64,000 nucleotides of DNA from DATLGB01 sp963724135 (GCA_963724135.1 CAVRTA010000005.1:186001-250000); one strand, 5' to 3'. Positions 36,323 to 46,858 are shown, numbered from the stretch's first letter. The notes: generated by a model not told the origin, from the sequence alone. Made by a program: numbers and translations.

Positions 36323-36490
36323 ATGGCCGTCCGGATCGCTGCCGGGCTCTCCGGGGCGGCGGAGCCGCGCGACCGGATCGCGGGACCGGGTGAGCGCGCC
36401 ACGGGGGGAATCGGCCCGGTGGGCGCGGAGACGTTCCTGCACGGCTTCACCGCGACCGTGGCGCTGTTCGGGCAAGCTGTCGGACCATGA
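36323..36490 (+). CDS. Small ORF, 55 residues, coupled to SDR gene
   Basis: An ATG-initiated frame of 55 codons (MAVRIAAGLSGAAEPRDRIA to ALFGQAVGP) ends in TGA that overlaps the ATG of the SDR gene (ATGA). TAGTCT sits 6 bases before the ATG, the leaderless spacing seen elsewhere in this window. It has no recognisable domain; it may be a small protein or simply a leader that couples translation of the SDR. Confidence 0.4.
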   Translation: MAVRIAAGLSGAAEPRDRIAGPGERATGGIGPVGAETFLHGFTATVALFGQAVGP

Positions 36491-37278
36491 ACCTCGACGG
36501 CAGACGCGCGCTGATCACGGGAGCGACGGGCGGGATCGGGAAGGCGATCGCCCGCACGCTGGCCGGCAAGGGGGCGTCGCTCGTCCTGACGGGGCGCAAG
36601 GCGGACGTGCTCGAGGCGCTTGCGGCGGAGACCGGCGGCACCGCGCTGGCCTCGGACCTCTCCCAGCCCGACGCGGTGGACCGGCTCGTCGCGGAGGCGG
36701 GCGACGTCGACGTGCTCGTCTGCAACGCGGCCGTGCCGGGGAGCTGGCCGCTGCCCGACTACACGGTCGAGGAGATCGACCGTGCTCTGACCGTCAACCT
36801 GCGTGCGCCGATCCTGCTCGCGCGGGCCCTGGTGCCGGCGATGCTCGCACGCGGCAGCGGGCATCTCGTGTTCATTTCGTCGCTGTCGGGCAAGGCGGCG
36901 TCGCCGGGCTCGTCGATCTACTCGGCGACGAAGTTCGGGCTGCGCGGCTTCGCTCTCGGCCTGCGGGAGGATCTCGCGGGCTCCGGGGTCAGCGCCTCGC
37001 TGGTCTTCCCCGGCTTCATCTCCGGCGAGGGCATGTTCGCCAAGTCGGGGGCGAAGCTGCCGCCGTTCGTCGGCATGCGCCCGCCGGAAGCGGTCGCGCG
37101 CGCGGTGGCCAAGGCGATCGCCGACGACCGCGCGGAGCTCAGCGTCGCGCCGCTGAGCATGCGCGCGGGAACGGCCCTGTCCGCGCTCTTCCCAGGGCCC
37201 GTCAACACGCTCCAGCGCAAGCTCGGGGCGAGCAAGATCGCTGAGGAGATGGCCCGGGGCCAGCGCGCGGAGGGCTAG
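36487..37278 (+). CDS. Short-chain dehydrogenase/reductase
   Basis: 263 residues, classical SDR. The NAD(P)-binding motif is TGATGGIGKAIA at residues 11-22; Asp in ASDLSQ follows; NAAVPG is the NAG motif; Ser in FISSLSGKAAS and Tyr-x3-Lys in SIYSATKFGL are the catalytic residues. The Arg in LTGRKAD suggests NADPH preference. Substrate unknown. It overlaps the small upstream ORF (ATGA) and meets the mscS-like gene tail to tail, overlapping 4 bases. Confidence 0.92.
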   Translation: MNLDGRRALITGATGGIGKAIARTLAGKGASLVLTGRKADVLEALAAETGGTALASDLSQPDAVDRLVAEAGDVDVLVCNAAVPGSWPLPDYTVEEIDRALTVNLRAPILLARALVPAMLARGSGHLVFISSLSGKAASPGSSIYSATKFGLRGFALGLREDLAGSGVSASLVFPGFISGEGMFAKSGAKLPPFVGMRPPEAVARAVAKAIADDRAELSVAPLSMRAGTALSALFPGPVNTLQRKLGASKIAEEMARGQRAEG

Positions 37279-38198
37279 CTCGCGCCGTGGCGCGCGAGCC
37301 GGCGTTCCTCGGTCTGGCCCTCCTGGGCCAGTGAGGCGATCGCCGCGAGGATTTCGTCGGCCAGTCGCGGCCCGTCGGACTCGCTGTCGGGTGTCGCCGA
37401 GATCCGCACGACCACCTCGTCGGAATCGACCTCCTCGAGGTGGATGCGCGGCTCGTAGCGCGTCGGTGTCTTCACCGCATCCTCGATCAGGCGCTGGACC
37501 TCGCTCGGCTTGACGTCGGGCCGCAGGCGGGCGCGCAGGTCGACACCGGACGGCTCGCGCAGAGGCACGACCGCCGCCGAGAGGACCACGTTGTTGGGGA
37601 TCATCATCGAGTCCTCGCCCTGGGTGAGCGTCGTGTAGAGCAGCCCGTGGGAGGCGACCACGCCCTCGATCTGGCCGGCCACGCTGCCGGCCTGCAGGCG
37701 GATCCGGTCTCCGACGCGGAAGGGCTGGGCTGAGATCAGCACGAGCCCGGCGATCACGTTGCCGAGCGTCTGCTGGGCGGCGAGACCGAAGACGACGGCG
37801 AACACGGCACCGCCGACGGCGAGCGCCCGGGTGTTGATGCCTGCGACCGACAGGACGGCGAGCAGGGCGATCAGCAGCAGGATCAGCCGCAGCAGAAACC
37901 CGACCGTGCCCGCGGTGGCGGCATCCATGCGCCGGAACAGCCACGGCGTGACGGAGCGGCTGAGGTCGCGCGCGAGCCGGTAGCCGAGGAACGCGATGCA
38001 CAGCGCGACACCGAGGCGCACCGGCTTCTGCAGGTCGCGCGCGAACCATTCCTGGCGGTGCGAGTTGACGAGAATCGTCCCCACCAGCAGCGGCACGAGG
38101 AGCAGCAGCTCCCGCCGCGCGCGCCTGGACGCGTTGAGCGCGGAGATCGTCAGCGTGCGCGCTCCAGGGCGGAAACCGTCGGGTCTGCGGAACAGCAT
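37275..38198 (-). CDS. MscS-type small-conductance mechanosensitive channel
   Basis: 307 residues. Four helices: ELLLLVPLLVGTILVNS, LGVALCIAFLGYRLARDL, VGFLLRLILLLIALLAVL and the pore helix LAVGGAVFAVVFGLAAQQTLGNVIAGLVLI, whose Ala/Gly packing is the MscS signature. Next comes the beta domain (PFRVGDRIRLQAGSVAGQIEGV, IPNNVVLS). The C-terminal cytoplasmic part is short. Such channels release solutes on osmotic downshock. The chosen ATG (MLFRRPDGF) has GAGGAG just upstream, rather close; an earlier start is possible. Confidence 0.88.
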   Translation of the reverse strand: MLFRRPDGFRPGARTLTISALNASRRARRELLLLVPLLVGTILVNSHRQEWFARDLQKPVRLGVALCIAFLGYRLARDLSRSVTPWLFRRMDAATAGTVGFLLRLILLLIALLAVLSVAGINTRALAVGGAVFAVVFGLAAQQTLGNVIAGLVLISAQPFRVGDRIRLQAGSVAGQIEGVVASHGLLYTTLTQGEDSMMIPNNVVLSAAVVPLREPSGVDLRARLRPDVKPSEVQRLIEDAVKTPTRYEPRIHLEEVDSDEVVVRISATPDSESDGPRLADEILAAIASLAQEGQTEERRLARHGAS

Positions 38199-38239
38199 CT
38201 CCTCAAGGCACACCAAACGCGTACCCCGGTTGCACGCCG

Positions 38240-40021
38240 TCAGCCGGTCGGAACGGGAAAACGGCTCACCTGCACGCTGCTCAGGCACACCGCCGGCCCG
38301 GCAGGCGCGGTGATCCGGATCGTGCGCGCGGCACCCAGTCCCGCCTGGGCACGGAGCGTCCGTCGCCCGGCGCCGAGGCGGTAGGCCGCGGTCGTGACCG
38401 CCGGGAGCTTGAATCCGCCGAGGACCTGGCCGCCGGGCAGCCCGGTGTCGGTCGTGAGCACCAGGTCGGTCGCGCGCTCGACGTCGCGGCGCGCGAGGGT
38501 GATCACGGTGACATCGGGACGACGGGGAAGATCCACGCGGAGCTCGAGCGGTGTGCAGTCAGCGGAGCGCGCCGACGGGACGGGACGGAGGCGCACGGGC
38601 GTCACGCGCCCGCCGTAGTCGAGTGTTGCCGGCGTCCCGGTGCCGGTCCCCACGCGCACCTCGGGCAGGCGGTTCGGGAGGACCTTGGAGTACAGGTCGT
38701 AGGGGTGCAGCTGGGGCGGCACGATGTTCGCCGCCACCGGCCCGTCGACGATGTCGATTCCCGGGCGGTACGTGGCCACGAACGTCTCCAGGTAGCTTCG
38801 GTGCTCGCGGCCGCGCCACGTCTGCTCGAGGCGCAGGCCGGCGTCGAGTGCCAGGGCGACGACCACGCCACCCATACCGGTCGCAAGAAGCACCGCACCG
38901 CGGGTCGCACGCGGCTGCGGCCAGGCCGCCCGCGCCGTCAGCGCCGCGGCGAGCAGGAGCGTGAGAGCACCCTCCGCGTTGTAGCGCGGGTCGAGGGCGA
39001 CCTTCTCGATCACGCCCGGCTCGAGCCGGGCGACACCGGCCATGACGATCCCCGCGAGCACGACGAGCAGCGCTCCACCCCACGTCCAGGCTGTCGCCCG
39101 GCGGCGCCTCACGCTTGCCCCGACGACGGCGAGCACGATCAGGTTCGCGGCGACCAGGACCAGCGCGTTCCCGGCCCCGAGCGCAGACGGGACGGTCCCG
39201 GCGAGCGCCAGCGGCGCCACACCCTCCGTCCACGCGGCGATCAGAAACTTGACCCAGTCGCCCGCCCCAGGGTCGGGCGTGTTGGAGATGAAGCGGTAGT
39301 AGCGATCGCCGCCGATGATCGCCAGGTAGACCAGGGTGATCGCGACCACGCCGAGCCACAGCAGCCGGTCGCGACGCCACGCCGGTCCCAGCCGCTGCCG
39401 CAGCGTGTCCAGACTGCCCGGCGGGTCCGGCCGCAGGTACAGGACGAGCACGAGCAGCGGCGCGAACAGCAACGCCTTGATGAAGGCGCAGAGCGCGAGC
39501 GCGTACGCACCGAGGGCGAGCCCGACCCACAGCCGCCTCCCGCTCCGCTGCCACTGCACCCCGGCGATCAGGCCCAGGAGCAGGAACGCGAGCTCCGGAA
39601 GCAGCTGGGCGGACAGAGCCCACCACTGCCCGGTCTGCACGAAGATCGGCGACACGGCGAAGATCGCCGTCACGGCGAACCCCACCGGATGCCGGCCCAC
39701 GAGCATGCGCACGAGCACCGCGAAGGCGGCCAGCACCGCCGCGTACCAGAGCAGGCTCACCGCCAGCGCCAGCCACCACTGCTCGTGGCCGAGTGCCTGC
39801 AGCACGTGGGCCAGCAGCCTCTGCCAGGGCTCGAAGTGGTCGTGGGCGGGCTCGCTCAGATAGCGCCAGCCGAACGGCATGTCGCGGTCGAGCGCGAAGT
39901 AGACGTGATCGTCGGTCGTGAAGTAGCTGCCATGACACAGCAGCACCACGAACATTCCGCCGACGACCGCCGCGAGCGGCAGCAGAGCGTCGATCCGCCT
40001 CCATCTCTCCGGCACGAGCAC
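38240..40021 (-). CDS. GT-C-like multi-spanning membrane protein
   Basis: 593 residues. About eleven helices fill residues 15-430 (ALLPLAAVVGGMFVVLLC, LLPELAFLLLGLIAGVQW, VLVLVLYLRP). After the first helix, YFTTDDHVYFALDRD is an acidic loop like the catalytic Asp pair of GT-C glycosyltransferases. The last 150 residues are a soluble beta domain outside the membrane. It may glycosylate a surface component; no close family is recognised. It follows the radical SAM gene by 8 bases on the same strand. The GTG start at 40021 is approximate. Confidence 0.65.
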   Translation of the reverse strand: MLVPERWRRIDALLPLAAVVGGMFVVLLCHGSYFTTDDHVYFALDRDMPFGWRYLSEPAHDHFEPWQRLLAHVLQALGHEQWWLALAVSLLWYAAVLAAFAVLVRMLVGRHPVGFAVTAIFAVSPIFVQTGQWWALSAQLLPELAFLLLGLIAGVQWQRSGRRLWVGLALGAYALALCAFIKALLFAPLLVLVLYLRPDPPGSLDTLRQRLGPAWRRDRLLWLGVVAITLVYLAIIGGDRYYRFISNTPDPGAGDWVKFLIAAWTEGVAPLALAGTVPSALGAGNALVLVAANLIVLAVVGASVRRRRATAWTWGGALLVVLAGIVMAGVARLEPGVIEKVALDPRYNAEGALTLLLAAALTARAAWPQPRATRGAVLLATGMGGVVVALALDAGLRLEQTWRGREHRSYLETFVATYRPGIDIVDGPVAANIVPPQLHPYDLYSKVLPNRLPEVRVGTGTGTPATLDYGGRVTPVRLRPVPSARSADCTPLELRVDLPRRPDVTVITLARRDVERATDLVLTTDTGLPGGQVLGGFKLPAVTTAAYRLGAGRRTLRAQAGLGAARTIRITAPAGPAVCLSSVQVSRFPVPTG

Positions 40022-40029
40022 GCACCCTG

Positions 40030-41040
40030 TCAGAACAGCGAGGCCTGCCGAACCACCTCCTCCCGCGGGTGCGGGCGCGGGAATCGCGCCGCAAGCCTTG
40101 CCTGGCTCGGGCTGGGACCCGTCAGATCGCGAAGACGCGCCTCCGTCTTGCGCCTCTCCGAATCCCCCAGATACGCACGCCGGCCGTACAACCGCTCGTA
40201 CAGCGGCACGAGATCCGGACGGGCGTGCCGCAGCCAGCCCAAGAAGACGCTCTTCGTGGATCCGCGCAAGAACAGCGCCTGTCCTCCGATCCGCACCGCG
40301 CCAGCCCGCTCGCACTCCCGCACGACCTCCTCAACCTGCTCGGGCGCGTCGTTGATCCCGGGCATCAGAGGCGCGACCAGAACGCCGGCCGGCACCCCCG
40401 CGGCGTTGAGCTCCGCCACCGCCTCCAGTCGCTTACGTGGATGCGGCGTGCGCGGCTCGGTCTGCCGCCAGGTCTTCTCGTCGAGCATCGGGATCGACAG
40501 GCAGGCGGTGAACTCCGTCGCCTCGACCAACTCGACGAACAGGTCCAGGTCGCGCAGCAGCAGCGGCGACTTCGTCAGCACCGAGCAGGGGTTCCGCGCA
40601 TCCCTGAGCGCCTCCAGGATCCCCCGCGTCAGCCGGTAGCGCTTCTCCACCCACTGATACGGGTCCGTGTTGGTGCCGAGCGCCACGTGCTCGCCGCGCC
40701 ATGACGGCCGCCGCAGCTCCGCGCGCAGCACCTCCGGCGCGTTGACCTTCACGATGATCTGCTCCTCGAAGTCCCGCCCCGCATCCAGATCCAGGTACTC
40801 GTGCGTGGGGCGGGCAAAGCAGTAGGCACAGGCATGCGCGCATCCGCGGTACGGGTTGACGGTCCAATCGAAGGGGACACGGGAGCCGCCGGGCACGCGG
40901 TTCAGCGCGGACTTGGCGTGGATCTCGTGGAACCGGGTCCGCAGCGCTTCGGGCGCGTCGAAGGTGCGCGTGATGACCTCCCCCAGACCCGGAAGGCGGG
41001 ATTCGCGGTCCTTGTCAGCGATCTGTCCATGCCAGCGCAC
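40030..41040 (-). CDS. Radical SAM protein, Rv2578c family (SOS-box gene)
   Basis: 336 residues. The cluster motif CAHACAYC sits at about residue 66 in NPYRGCAHACAYCFARPTHEYL, and ALGTNTDPYQWVEKRYRLTR and SVLTKSPLLLRDLDL follow. This matches the Rv2578c-type family, related to spore photoproduct lyase-like proteins, of unproven activity. The GTG at 41040 gives MRWHGQ, as in mycobacterial homologues, and is preceded directly by a perfect SOS box. This implies LexA control and a role in DNA damage. Confidence 0.9.
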   Translation of the reverse strand: MRWHGQIADKDRESRLPGLGEVITRTFDAPEALRTRFHEIHAKSALNRVPGGSRVPFDWTVNPYRGCAHACAYCFARPTHEYLDLDAGRDFEEQIIVKVNAPEVLRAELRRPSWRGEHVALGTNTDPYQWVEKRYRLTRGILEALRDARNPCSVLTKSPLLLRDLDLFVELVEATEFTACLSIPMLDEKTWRQTEPRTPHPRKRLEAVAELNAAGVPAGVLVAPLMPGINDAPEQVEEVVRECERAGAVRIGGQALFLRGSTKSVFLGWLRHARPDLVPLYERLYGRRAYLGDSERRKTEARLRDLTGPSPSQARLAARFPRPHPREEVVRQASLF

Positions 41041-41053
41041 GAACACATGTTCG
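41040..41053 (-). promoter_or_regulatory. LexA SOS box before radical SAM gene
   Basis: On the minus strand CGAACATGTGTTCG is a perfect match to the Gram-positive/actinobacterial LexA consensus CGAACRNRYGTTYG. Its last G is the first base of the GTG start codon. Confidence 0.85.
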
Positions 41054-41180
41054 CATAGGTCCCGGACGGATGGATCCGGAAGACTCCAGGAATGTCAGCT
41101 GGGCTTCGCAGAACCATCCCAGCCCTTCCGGTGCGGGATGTCAGCGCGGCCGTTGCCCACCACCGCGACTGCTCGACGCC

Positions 41181-41345
41181 GTGATCCATCTGTGGGGTGC
41201 AACCGACGAGGATTGGCGCTCGCGCGTCGACCTGACACACGACCCGATCTGCTCGGGCGCGGAATCGTTCTTAGCCGGCACGGCGAGCTGTCGGATCGAG
41301 GCCGAGGATGTCGACGGGCTGCACGCGGAACTGCTGACGTTCTAA
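41181..41345 (+). pseudogene. VOC/bleomycin-resistance-like remnant
   Basis: The open frame encodes VIHLWGATDEDWRSRVDL, then TASCRIEAEDVDGLHAELLTF and a stop. The last part matches the dimerisation strand and helix of bleomycin-resistance/VOC proteins, but the N-terminal half and the usual end are missing and there is no convincing start. It is probably a decayed gene fragment in the 303-base gap between the radical SAM gene and miaB. Confidence 0.45.
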
Positions 41346-41356
41346 GGCTGGGTGGG

Positions 41357-42679
41357 TTAGACGCTGAGAGCGGCGAGCAGGGACGCCTCGCCGGCAAGCG
41401 TCTGCGAGGTCGCCGAGGTGATGGTCACGGGGACGGTCTCACCCGGCGCCGCAATTCCGCTGAAGTTGACCACCTTGTTGTGGCGGCAGCGGCCGCGGAG
41501 CCTCGACGGGTCGGTGCGCGAGGCGCCCTCGACGAGCACGTCGAGAGTGCGCCCGACGAAGCGCTGGGCGCGCTCGCGGGCGCGGCGCTGGACCGCCTCG
41601 ACGAGCCGTTCCATGCGCGCCACGCTGACGTCGTGGTCGATGAGATCGTCGACGAATCCCGCCGCCTCCGTGCCGCGCCGCGGCGAGTAGATGAAGGTGA
41701 AGGCGCCGTCGAAACCGACCTCCTCGACCACCGAGAGCGTTCCCTCGAAGTCCGTCTCCGTCTCCCCCGGGAAGCCGACGATGATGTCCGTCGTGATCGC
41801 GCAGTCGGGCACGTGCTCGCGGATCAGCGCCACGCGGTCGAGGAAGCGCTCGCGCGTGTAGGTGCGGCGCATCCGCTTGAGCACCCGGGTCGAGCCGGAC
41901 TGCAGCGGCAGGTGGATGTGCTCGCAGACCGAGTCGAGCTCCGCGTGGCAGCGGATCACGTCCTCTCCCATATGGGACGGGTGCGGGCTGGTGTAGCGGA
42001 CGCGCTCGATGCCGTCGATCGCGTCCACCTCGCGCAGCAGCTCCGCGAACGAGCGCTTCACCGGCCGCAGGCGCGTGCCGTACGAGTTGACGTTCTGACC
42101 GAGCAGCGTGACCTCGGTGACGCCGTCGGCCGCGAGGCCCCGCACCTCCCCCACGAGCTCCTCGAGCGGCCGGGACACCTCACGGCCGCGCGTGGAGGGC
42201 ACGATGCAGAACGAGCACTGCATCTGGCATCCCGCCGAGATCTGAATCCAGCCCTGGAAGTCGCGGGACCGCTTCGCCGGCAGCCGGCCCGTGAAGCCCT
42301 CGAATTCGAAGAACCCCTGCGCCGACAGCGAGTCGCTGGTGAGGAACTCGGCCAGCTTGTGCACCTGGCCGGGGCCGAACGCGACATCGACGAAGGGATA
42401 GTCGCGGAACACCTGGTCCTTGACCGACTGCGCCCAGCACCCACCGACCCCGATCAAGCGCTCCGGATCGCGCCGCTTCAGCGCCGCCGCCTCCTTGAGC
42501 CTCGCCACGAACCGCTCGTCCGCCTTCTCCCGGATCGAGCACGTGTTGAAGAGGATCAGGTCCGCCTCGCCGCGCTCCGCCGTCTCCTCATAGCCGATCG
42601 ACTCGAGCATGCCCTTCATGCGCTCCGAGTCGTGCTCGTTCATCTGACAGCCGAAGGTGGTGACGTGAAAGCGCTTCAC
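41357..42679 (-). CDS. miaB: tRNA-2-methylthio-N6-dimethylallyladenosine synthase MiaB
   Basis: 440 residues with the three methylthiotransferase parts. The N-terminal UPF0004 domain has FGCQMNEHDSERM, LFNTCSIREKADE and GGCWAQ (the three auxiliary-cluster Cys). The radical SAM motif is CQMQCSFC. The C-terminal TRAM domain ends with PGETVPVTITSATSQTLAG. MiaB adds the methylthio group to A37 after MiaA. It follows rny by 16 bases on the same strand. Confidence 0.96.
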   Translation of the reverse strand: MKRFHVTTFGCQMNEHDSERMKGMLESIGYEETAERGEADLILFNTCSIREKADERFVARLKEAAALKRRDPERLIGVGGCWAQSVKDQVFRDYPFVDVAFGPGQVHKLAEFLTSDSLSAQGFFEFEGFTGRLPAKRSRDFQGWIQISAGCQMQCSFCIVPSTRGREVSRPLEELVGEVRGLAADGVTEVTLLGQNVNSYGTRLRPVKRSFAELLREVDAIDGIERVRYTSPHPSHMGEDVIRCHAELDSVCEHIHLPLQSGSTRVLKRMRRTYTRERFLDRVALIREHVPDCAITTDIIVGFPGETETDFEGTLSVVEEVGFDGAFTFIYSPRRGTEAAGFVDDLIDHDVSVARMERLVEAVQRRARERAQRFVGRTLDVLVEGASRTDPSRLRGRCRHNKVVNFSGIAAPGETVPVTITSATSQTLAGEASLLAALSV

Positions 42680-42695
42680 CGGCGCTCAGGGTAGG

Positions 42696-44126
42696 TCAGC
42701 GGGCGTAATCGGTGGCGCGGGATTCGCGGATGACCGTGACCTTGATCTGGCCGGGATAGTCCAGCTCCTGCTCGATCTCGCGGGCGATTTCGTGGGAGAG
42801 CAGGACGGCGCCGTCGTCGTCGAGGGCGCCAGGGTCGAGCATCACGCGGATCTCGCGCCCGGCCTGCATCGCGTAGACCTTCTCGACGCCCGTGTGCCGG
42901 GTGGCGATGTCCTCGAGGTCGCGCAGCCGCTTGACGTAGGACTCGAGCGACTCCCCGCGAGCCCCGGGACGGGCTCCGGAGAGGGCGTCGGCAGCCTGGA
43001 CGATCACGGCCTCGACGGTCTGCGGCTCGACCTCGTTGTGGTGGGCCTCCATCGCGTGGGCGACCGCCTCGGGCTCGCCGTGCCTGCGCGCGAGGTCGCC
43101 GCCGACCAGTGCGTGCGGACCCTCGATCTCGTGCGAGACGGCCTTGCCGATGTCGTGCAGGAGCGCCGCACGGCGCGCCGTCTTCGCCGAGGCGCCGAGC
43201 TCATCGGCCATCAGCGCGGCCAGGTTGGCCACCTCGACGGAGTGCGCGAGCACGTTCTGCCCATAGCTCGTGCGGTACCGCAAGCGCCCCATCAGGCGCA
43301 CGAGCTCGGCGTCGAGACCGCCGACGCCGGCGTCGAACGCGGCCTGCTCGCCGGCGGCGACGATGTGCTCCTCGAGCTCCGAACGCGCCTGATAGAAGGC
43401 CTCCTCGATGCGCGCCGGGTGGATGCGCCCGTCCGCGAGCAGCTTCTCCAGGGTCAGGCGAGCGACCTCGCGCCGCACCCCGTCGAACCCCGAGAGGACG
43501 ACGGCGCTGGGCGTGTCGTCGATGATGAAGTCGACGCCGGTGAGGTTCTCCAGCGCGCGGATGTTGCGTCCCTCGCGGCCGATGATGCGGCCCTTCATGT
43601 CGTCGCTCGGCAGCGGCACGACCGAAACCGTCGTCTCGGTGGCGTGACCTGCGGCCATGCGCTGCATGACGACCGAGAGGATGTTGCGCACACGGCGATC
43701 GGCCTCGCGCTTGGTCTCGAGCTCGATCTGTCGCACGAGCCGTGCCTGCTCATGGCGCAGCTTGTCCTCCAGGTCCTTGAGCAACATCGATTTGGCCTGG
43801 GAGACGCCGAGGCCGGCGATGCCCTCGAGCGCGCGGATGCGCTCGTCGCGCAGCTTCTCGATCCCCTCCTCCTTCTCGTGCAGGCGGCGCTCGCGCTCAG
43901 TGACCTCGTTGCTGCGCAGGTCGAGCTTCTCCTCGCGGGCGATCAGGCGCTCCTCGACGCGCGCGAGCTCGGCCCGCTGCTGCGGGCTGCCGGCACCGTT
44001 GGTCGCCGGATCGGTGGCTACCGCGGCCGGGCCGAGACGGCGCACGAGGATCAGCACACCACCGAGGATCGCCGCCGCGAGCAGCCCGGCCCCGACCAGG
44101 ATGACCACCGCGACTCCGTAGCTCAT
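42696..44126 (-). CDS. rny: Ribonuclease Y
   Basis: 476 residues, slightly shorter than Bacillus RNase Y. Residues 1-30 are a membrane anchor (VAVVILVGAGLLAAAILGGV). A charged coiled coil follows to about residue 165, then a KH domain (MKGRIIGREGRNIRALENLTGV) and an HD domain with LLHDIGKAVSHEIEGPHAL and HHNEVEP. It is a membrane-bound endonuclease that starts mRNA decay. Upstream lies a 293-base gap before recX holding one terminator-like hairpin; downstream is miaB. Confidence 0.96.
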   Translation of the reverse strand: MSYGVAVVILVGAGLLAAAILGGVLILVRRLGPAAVATDPATNGAGSPQQRAELARVEERLIAREEKLDLRSNEVTERERRLHEKEEGIEKLRDERIRALEGIAGLGVSQAKSMLLKDLEDKLRHEQARLVRQIELETKREADRRVRNILSVVMQRMAAGHATETTVSVVPLPSDDMKGRIIGREGRNIRALENLTGVDFIIDDTPSAVVLSGFDGVRREVARLTLEKLLADGRIHPARIEEAFYQARSELEEHIVAAGEQAAFDAGVGGLDAELVRLMGRLRYRTSYGQNVLAHSVEVANLAALMADELGASAKTARRAALLHDIGKAVSHEIEGPHALVGGDLARRHGEPEAVAHAMEAHHNEVEPQTVEAVIVQAADALSGARPGARGESLESYVKRLRDLEDIATRHTGVEKVYAMQAGREIRVMLDPGALDDDGAVLLSHEIAREIEQELDYPGQIKVTVIRESRATDYAR

Positions 44127-44347
44127 ATCGATCCTCTCCGCGCCCCGTCAGCGGCTCGGGACGGCCCATTGCGTTTGAAGTTCGGATCGACAGCCGGCGA
44201 CCGCGCGGCGCGCGTGCAGCCAGCTCGGCGGGCAGCTGCCCGCGGGGCTCAGATTGCGGTGGTCAGTTGGTTCAGCGTGCGGGTCGAGTGTTCGTGGTTG
44301 CGGCGGCCGCGGGTGTCAAAAAGCGGCGGATTAGCTGGCGTTTAAGG

Positions 44348-44363
44348 CGGCCTCGGGAGGCCG
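44348..44363 (-). terminator. Hairpin between recX and rny
   Basis: On the minus strand CGGCCTC and GAGGCCG pair with a 2-base gap, followed by CCTTAAAC. It lies 57 bases after the recX stop. The rest of the 44127-44419 gap shows no gene. Confidence 0.45.
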
Positions 44364-44419
44364 GTCTGTCGATGCGAGCATCGTATTACCGCGGGGTGCG
44401 CTGCGCAATAACAAGATGT

Positions 44420-44913
44420 TCAGTCGAACTCGCTGAGACCGCAATGCCGCCGCAGCACGTCGTGCGCGAGCTCGAGCTCGTAGCCCCTGCGAACGAGCAC
44501 ACCGAGCGCCCGGTTGCGCTCCCGAGGTTCCGAAGGCGGGACCGGAAAGCGCCGGCGCAGGAGCGCAAGTGCGGCCGTGCGCTCTTCGGCCTCGGACCAC
44601 GCGCCGATCGCGGCCGCGACCAGCTCGGGGTCGACGCCGAGCGCGCGCAGCCGGCGCTCGATGCGCTCCGCCCCCCAGCCGTCGAGCGCGCGGCGGTCCT
44701 CGGCGAACCGCAGGGCGTAGCCGGCATCGTCGACGAAGCCACCCGCGACGAGCTCGTCGAGCACGGTCGCGATCTCGTGCGGGGCGCATCGCTTGCGCTC
44801 GAGCACCCGCACGAGCTCGGCCTGAGTGTGCTCGCGGCGGTTGAGCGCAGCCCACGCGAGATCACGTGCGTGCTGGAGCCGGACCTCCGGGTCAGCCAGG
44901 CGCTCCGCGGCTG

Positions 44914-44917
<4 letters not shown>
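44420..44917 (-). CDS. recX: Regulatory protein RecX
   Basis: 165 residues with three RecX three-helix repeats: ALNRREHTQAELVRVLERKRC, GGFVDDAGYALRFAEDRRALDGWGAERIERRL and ALLRRRFPVPPSEPRERNRALGVLVRRGY. RecX binds RecA filaments and limits their activity. The GTG start overlaps the recA stop (GTGA), the usual actinobacterial recA-recX arrangement. Confidence 0.93.
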
Positions 44918-46008
<1,091 letters not shown>

Positions 46009-46132
46009 GGGGTTCTGGCTCCTCGCAAGACTGTGGAAGACCGCCAATGATGGGCGGCGGGTCGGACGGAACGGAGCCTGGCGGACCGTCCTGTGGCATC
46101 TCAAGACACAGATGTGCCAATACTGCGCGGGG

Positions 46133-46858
46133 ATGCACGTGGAAGACCACTTCGGCCCCGGCGTCGCCGAGCACTACGACGATCTCGCAGAGCCGATGTT
46201 CGCGCCCGAGGCGATCGACCCGGTCGTCGACGTCCTCACCGAGTTAGCAGCCGACGGCGCGGCGCTGGAGCTCGCCATCGGGACGGGGCGCATCGCCCTG
46301 CCACTCGCCGCGCGCGGCGTCCCGGTGAGCGGCATAGAGCTATCGGAGGCGATGATCGCGCAACTGCGCGACAAGCCTGGTGGTGATGCCATCCCGGTGA
46401 CAATCGGCGACATGTCGACGACCCGGGTCGAGGGGCGGTTCCGGCTCGTCTACCTCGTGTTCAACACGATCGGCAACCTGACCACGCAGGACGCGCAGGT
46501 GGCGTGCTTCGCCAACGCCGCCGCGCACCTGGAGCCCGGCGGGTGCTTCCTGATCGAGGTCGGCCTGCCCGAGCTGCGGCGCCTGCCGCCGGGAGAACGG
46601 CACCGCGTCTTCCATCGCGACGGCGACGATTGGGGCATCGACGAGTACAACGCGGTGACGCAGAGTCTCGTCTCCCACTACGTCGTCAATGGCCGCACCC
46701 GCTCGATTCCGTTTCGCTACGTCTGGCCGTCCGAGCTCGACCTCATGGCCCGGCTGGCGGGCCTGCGCCTACGAGAGCGCTGGAGCGACTGGGATCGCTC
46801 GCCGTTCACCCACGACAGCAGGCGTCACATCTCGATCTGGGAGAGGACGGCCCCGTGA
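46133..46858 (+). CDS. Class I SAM-dependent methyltransferase
   Basis: 241 residues. HVEDHFGPGVAEHYDDLAE leads into the SAM site ALELAIGTGRIALPLAARGVPVSGIELSEAM, then VTIGDMSTTRVEGRFRLVYLVFNTIGNLTTQDAQ and HLEPGGCFLIEV, ending with a beta-rich part HISIWER. It resembles small-molecule methyltransferases of the methyltransf_25 type; substrate unknown. Two in-frame ATGs exist; I prefer 46133 because GCGGGG precedes it. It is divergent from recA and coupled (GTGA) to the cupin-like gene. Confidence 0.88.
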   Translation: MHVEDHFGPGVAEHYDDLAEPMFAPEAIDPVVDVLTELAADGAALELAIGTGRIALPLAARGVPVSGIELSEAMIAQLRDKPGGDAIPVTIGDMSTTRVEGRFRLVYLVFNTIGNLTTQDAQVACFANAAAHLEPGGCFLIEVGLPELRRLPPGERHRVFHRDGDDWGIDEYNAVTQSLVSHYVVNGRTRSIPFRYVWPSELDLMARLAGLRLRERWSDWDRSPFTHDSRRHISIWERTAP

